A DNA stretch of 64,000 bases from Marinobacterium sedimentorum. GTDB taxonomy: Bacteria > Pseudomonadota > Gammaproteobacteria > Pseudomonadales > Balneatricaceae. The notes under the pieces are model-generated. The model had not been told where the DNA came from, made no database searches, and was given only the letters and a program-made list of their open reading frames with translations. Below are positions 60,890-64,000 of this stretch, piece by piece. The translations under genes were made by a program, and so were the position numbers. The stretch covers positions 1 through 64,000 of the forward strand of contig NZ_JALDYX010000028.1 in the NCBI RefSeq assembly GCF_024267675.1, written 5' to 3'. Position 1 is the stretch's first letter. Each line of letters begins with the position of its first letter.

Positions 60890-61993
60890 TCAGGCTCTAT
60901 GCGCCCGCGCCAGGTACTCATGGGACTGCATCTCCAGCAGACGACTCTGGGTACGCTGAATCTCGAACTCCAGACGACCCTCGCTGTAGATCCCATGAAT
61001 CGGCGCCGCCGCCGACAGGATCAGCTTGACACCGCTGTCGTAGAACTCATCCACCATATTGATAAAACGGCGCGCCGCATCATCATTGCTGCGCCCAAGC
61101 TGCGGCACATTGGAGACCAGCACCGCATGATAGATCTTGGCCAGCTCTATATAGTCATTCTGCGAGCGCGGCCCCTGACACAGATCGGAGAAATCAAACC
61201 AGACCACATCCTCGCAGCAACGGCGCGAACGGATACCGCGACCATTGATCTGCAGCACCTCAGCTTCCACCGTCTCAACCAGATCCGGCGCCAGCGACTC
61301 GAAGCTGGCGTTCAGGCTTTCATCGGCCTTCGCATCCAGTGGCGAGTGATAAAGCTCGGCCTGCTCCAGCACCCGCAGTCGGTAGTCAATACCGCCGTCC
61401 ACGTTGACCACTTCAGTGAACCTGTTCAGCAGCGCGATGGCCGGCATGAAGCGCGCGCGCTGCAGACCATCCTTATAGAGACCGTCGGGTACTATATTGG
61501 AAGTTGCCACCAGCGATACACCATTGGCGAACAGCTGTTCAAGCAGACTGCTCAGAATCATGGCATCGGCAATATCGGAGACAAAGAACTCATCGAAGCA
61601 GATGATGCGCGTTTCCTGCGCGTACCGCCTTGCCACTTCCACCAGCGGATCTTTCTCCCCCGCCAGGGTTTTGAGATCCTGATGCACACGCTGCATGAAG
61701 CGATGAAAATGGGTGCGGGTTTTCTGCTCGAACGGCAGACTGTCGTAGAAGGTGTCCATCAGGTAGGTCTTACCCCGCCCTACGCCACCCCAGAAATAGA
61801 GCCCGCGCAATGGCTCCTTCGGCTCCTTTTTCCAGCCGCTGGCCAGACGCCGCATCAGGCCAGGCTTAGGTGGCGGCGCCGCTACGAGGTCATCAAACAG
61901 GCGCTGCAGATGCTTAACCGCCATTTCCTGCGCCGGATCATAGGAAAAATCATCCCGCTCTAGATCTTGCTTGTAGCGTCCTAACGGAGTCAT
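60890..61993 (-). CDS. zapE: Cell division ATPase ZapE (AFG1 family)
   Basis: ZapE is a Z-ring-associated AAA-type ATPase. The product is 367 residues from the ATG at 61993 (MTPLGRYKQDLERDDFSYD), a start shared by relatives; the ATG at 62014 adds seven residues. It shows LRGLYFWGGVGRGKTYLMDTFYDSLPF (Walker A), RIICFDEFFVSDIADAMILSSLLEQLFANGVSLVATSNIVPDGLYKDGLQRARFMPAI and WFDFSDLCQGPRSQNDYIELAKIYHAVLVSNVPQL. It lies upstream of rplM on the same strand. Confidence 0.95.
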   Translation of the reverse strand: MTPLGRYKQDLERDDFSYDPAQEMAVKHLQRLFDDLVAAPPPKPGLMRRLASGWKKEPKEPLRGLYFWGGVGRGKTYLMDTFYDSLPFEQKTRTHFHRFMQRVHQDLKTLAGEKDPLVEVARRYAQETRIICFDEFFVSDIADAMILSSLLEQLFANGVSLVATSNIVPDGLYKDGLQRARFMPAIALLNRFTEVVNVDGGIDYRLRVLEQAELYHSPLDAKADESLNASFESLAPDLVETVEAEVLQINGRGIRSRRCCEDVVWFDFSDLCQGPRSQNDYIELAKIYHAVLVSNVPQLGRSNDDAARRFINMVDEFYDSGVKLILSAAAPIHGIYSEGRLEFEIQRTQSRLLEMQSHEYLARAHRA

Positions 61994-62118
61994 ACCGGCC
62001 CCAGCCCCTGCCATTTTGTTCGTCGATCAAAAAGTGCCGGCACTTTACCTAGCTACACCGACATTGGCAATCGCAGGTTTGGAGCAGACAGGGCCAAAAC
62101 CACAACCAAAAGCCACAC
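61994..62118. other. Upstream region of zapE
   Basis: This short stretch between the zapE start and the MITE-like element holds no ORF. A zapE promoter is expected here but was not recognised. Confidence 0.35.
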
Positions 62119-62396
62119 TAGCAGCCTGTCGGGCTTGGCCGATCGTAGCGAGGGGAAGTCCGTTTTGCGGCAGTTTTTGAGATCTTTTGCGACGAATAGT
62201 GGTTCTATTTAACACTTGGAACGCAGTGTAAAGAACCGCTTTAGCGGGGTCGCAGACCGAGGAGCCTGCGACGAGTCAAAAAGAGCGCGAAAAATAACCA
62301 AAATCGGCTTTTCCGCACGACTGCATGGATGCAGGAGGTAGGGCGAAGCAGGATGCCCGAGCCGAGTAGATTAGCGTTCAGTTCGACAGACTGCTA
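62119..62396 (-). repeat. MITE-like element, copy 2 (long form)
   Basis: The ends GCAGCCTGTCGGGCTTGG (from 62121) and CGAACTGAACG-side GACAGACTGC (to 62394) are inverted repeats matching at 10 of the outer 11 bases, and both are flanked by TA. Relative to copy 1 at 14350-14530 it is inverted and has extra internal sequence near 62210-62285, including GTCGCAG...CTGCGAC and CGCTTTAGCG hairpins. TA flanks fit an IS630/Tc1-type non-autonomous element. Confidence 0.7.
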
Positions 62397-63872
62397 TCGG
62401 CGCCCACCCAGAATGGACCCCAGCAGCCCCCGTACGATCTGGCGCCCAAGCTGGGTGCCAATCGCACGCATCGCGCTTTTCGCCAGGCTGCCAAACAGGC
62501 CGTTGCCGGCCCGCCCACCCGGCCTGCGCGAAGCCTTTTCCTGCGCGGGCACATCTTCCAGCGCTGCAGCTTCGTTCGAGAGAGCCTTTTCACTGCGTGC
62601 CTTCAGCAATTCGAAGGCCGACTCCCTATCCACCATTTCATCGTAGCGTGCCCCCATCGGCGAGCGCGACAGAAGCTGCGCCCGCTCAGCATCCTCCAGC
62701 GGCCCCAGGCGAGACTCGGGCGGGCGCACCAGGGTATGCGCCACCTCCGTCGGCACACCGGATCTATCCAGCACTGACACCAGCGCCTCACCGACCCCAA
62801 GCGACGTAATGAGCTGCTCTGCATCCACCCCGGCGGCGGCACGGAACGTCTGGGCCGCCGCCTTGACCACCTTGCGATCTTTCGGCGTGAAGGCGCGCAG
62901 CGCGTGCTGCACCCTGTGCCCCAGCTGACCCAGAATATCCGGCGGAATATCACCCGGACTCTGACTGACAAAATAGATGCCGACACCCTTGGAGCGGATC
63001 AGCCGCACCACCTGCTCCACTTTATCAAGCAACGCACGGGGCGCACGGTCAAACAGCAAATGCGCCTCGTCAAAGAAGAACACCAGCCGGGGCTCGGCCT
63101 TGTCACCTACTTCCGGCAACTGTTCAAACAGCTCCGAAAGCAGCCAGAGCAAAAAGGTGGAATAGAGCCTTGGCCGGGCCATCAGCGCCGTTGCATCCAG
63201 CACACTGATAACGCCATTGCCGGAAAAGTCCCGCTGCATCAGATCCGCCATCTGCAGCGCAGGCTCGCCAAAAAAATGCGTTGCCCCCTCGGACTCCAGC
63301 ATCAGCAGACGCCGCTGGATAGCCCCTATGCTGGCGCCGGCGATATTGCCGTAGCGACTGCCAAGCACACTGCGATTCTCGCCTATCCAGGCCAGCATCG
63401 CCTGCAGGTCTTTCAGATCCAGCAGCAAAAGCCCTTCATCGTCAGCAATGCGAAAGCAAGCGTAGAGCACACCGGACTGGGTCTCGTTGAGCTCCAGCAG
63501 GTGACTCAATAACAGTGGCCCCATGTCCGACACAGTGGTACGCACCGGATGCCCCTTCACGCCCAGCAGATCCCAGAACAGCACCGGCGCCGACCGTGGG
63601 TGAAAATCATCAAGCCCCAGCAACGCCACCCGCTCGGCAATTTTCGGATGTGCGCGCCCCTCCGCGGCCAGTCCCGACAAGTCTCCCTTTACGTCCGTCA
63701 AGAACACCGGCACACCACTGCGAGCGAAGCCTTCCGCCATGGTCTGCAGACTGACGGTCTTGCCGGTACCTGTGGCACCTGCAATCAAGCCATGGCGGTT
63801 CGCCATGACCAGCGGCAGCTCAACATCCTTGCCTGCAACACTGCGCCCCAGCGCCAGATTCCCTGATGACAT
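62394..63872 (-). CDS. yjgR: HerA-like/DUF853 ATPase (YjgR family)
   Basis: The product is 492 residues from the ATG at 63872, which follows GGAGGG; an ATG at 63890 adds six. Walker A is GATGTGKTV near 32-40, Walker B is LVFFFDEAHLLFD, and an arginine-finger-type region is SKGVGIYFVSQSPGDIPPDILGQLGHRVQHALRAFTPKD. These match the DUF853/YjgR branch of HerA-FtsK P-loop ATPases, whose role is unknown. The usual length is ~500. Its TAG stop overlaps the outer edge of the MITE-like element, although the ending GLLGSILGGRR looks natural. Confidence 0.9.
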   Translation of the reverse strand: MSSGNLALGRSVAGKDVELPLVMANRHGLIAGATGTGKTVSLQTMAEGFARSGVPVFLTDVKGDLSGLAAEGRAHPKIAERVALLGLDDFHPRSAPVLFWDLLGVKGHPVRTTVSDMGPLLLSHLLELNETQSGVLYACFRIADDEGLLLLDLKDLQAMLAWIGENRSVLGSRYGNIAGASIGAIQRRLLMLESEGATHFFGEPALQMADLMQRDFSGNGVISVLDATALMARPRLYSTFLLWLLSELFEQLPEVGDKAEPRLVFFFDEAHLLFDRAPRALLDKVEQVVRLIRSKGVGIYFVSQSPGDIPPDILGQLGHRVQHALRAFTPKDRKVVKAAAQTFRAAAGVDAEQLITSLGVGEALVSVLDRSGVPTEVAHTLVRPPESRLGPLEDAERAQLLSRSPMGARYDEMVDRESAFELLKARSEKALSNEAAALEDVPAQEKASRRPGGRAGNGLFGSLAKSAMRAIGTQLGRQIVRGLLGSILGGRR

Positions 63873-64000
63873 ACGCAATCCCTCCGCCATTTTCAGTTCG
63901 GCAAGCGCCGACTCATACCAGACTCTGAACAGTCACCGTCACAGTCTAACAGCCCCAACATCAGGCGATGTTTTGCCGGCAACAATGTCCCTGGCCACCT

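Noticed and set aside
62394..62480. Truncation of the HerA-like gene by the MITE-like element
   Set aside because: The protein ends in GLLGSILGGRR at about the usual family length, so loss of a C-terminal domain is not supported, although the stop codon lies at the element edge.

Overview
The window is a contiguous piece of a gammaproteobacterial chromosome. Gene content and order (ampDE-nadC-pilA/BCD-coaE-yacG; a complete mraZ-to-secA division and cell-wall cluster followed by argJ and a Nudix/ThiE-like fusion; lpoA-yraN-diaA-dolP; sspBA-petCBA-rpsI-rplM-zapE) resemble Pseudomonas and the marine Oceanospirillales such as Marinobacterium. The species cannot be fixed by eye. No prophage, conjugative element or CRISPR array is visible. 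Most of the window is dense core genome, with short dispersed repeats in the gaps.

Layout. 1-2.5 kb: a minus-strand set of an EamA-type transporter (cut by the window edge), a two-RCK potassium-channel-like protein and a small membrane protein. 2.7-13 kb: a periplasmic M16 protease, sbcB with a coupled small exported protein, a YchJ-like protein, a giant DUF349 protein, phbB and rsmE. 13.2-17.7 kb: a ferric iron ABC transporter in which fbpA-fbpB and fbpC are convergent rather than one operon, with Fur-box-like sites in front of both halves. 17.8-20.1 kb: ampE, ampD, nadC. 20.3-26.7 kb: type IV pilus genes (pilA divergent from pilBCD), coaE, yacG.

27-50.6 kb is one long minus-strand division/envelope cluster: mraZ, rsmH, ftsL, ftsI, murE, murF, mraY, murD, ftsW, murG, murC, ddl, ftsQ, ftsA, ftsZ, lpxC, secA, argJ, Nudix/ThiE-like. 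Many junctions are 4-base ATGA overlaps, so the genes are probably translationally coupled. Four 10-bp-spaced TGGG boxes upstream of mraZ match the MraZ autoregulatory operator. Just upstream is rnpB (RNase P RNA), then rsmI, divergent from lpoA-yraN-diaA-dolP. 55.6-64 kb holds sspB/sspA, the cytochrome bc1 genes, rpsI/rplM, zapE and a HerA-like ATPase.

Most notable non-genic structure: (1) the murG-murC junction carries a diverged 110-bp tandem duplication that creates two tiny ORFs chained by ATGA overlaps; (2) two inverted-orientation copies of a MITE-like element with terminal inverted repeats, one between fbpA and fbpB and one touching the stop codon of the HerA-like gene; (3) a perfect 19-bp inverted repeat inside ftsL; (4) several REP-like intergenic palindromes; (5) a GAAGT microsatellite near pilA. 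I found no clear new multi-gene system. The murG-murC duplication and the ftsL palindrome are the strongest unexplained signals.
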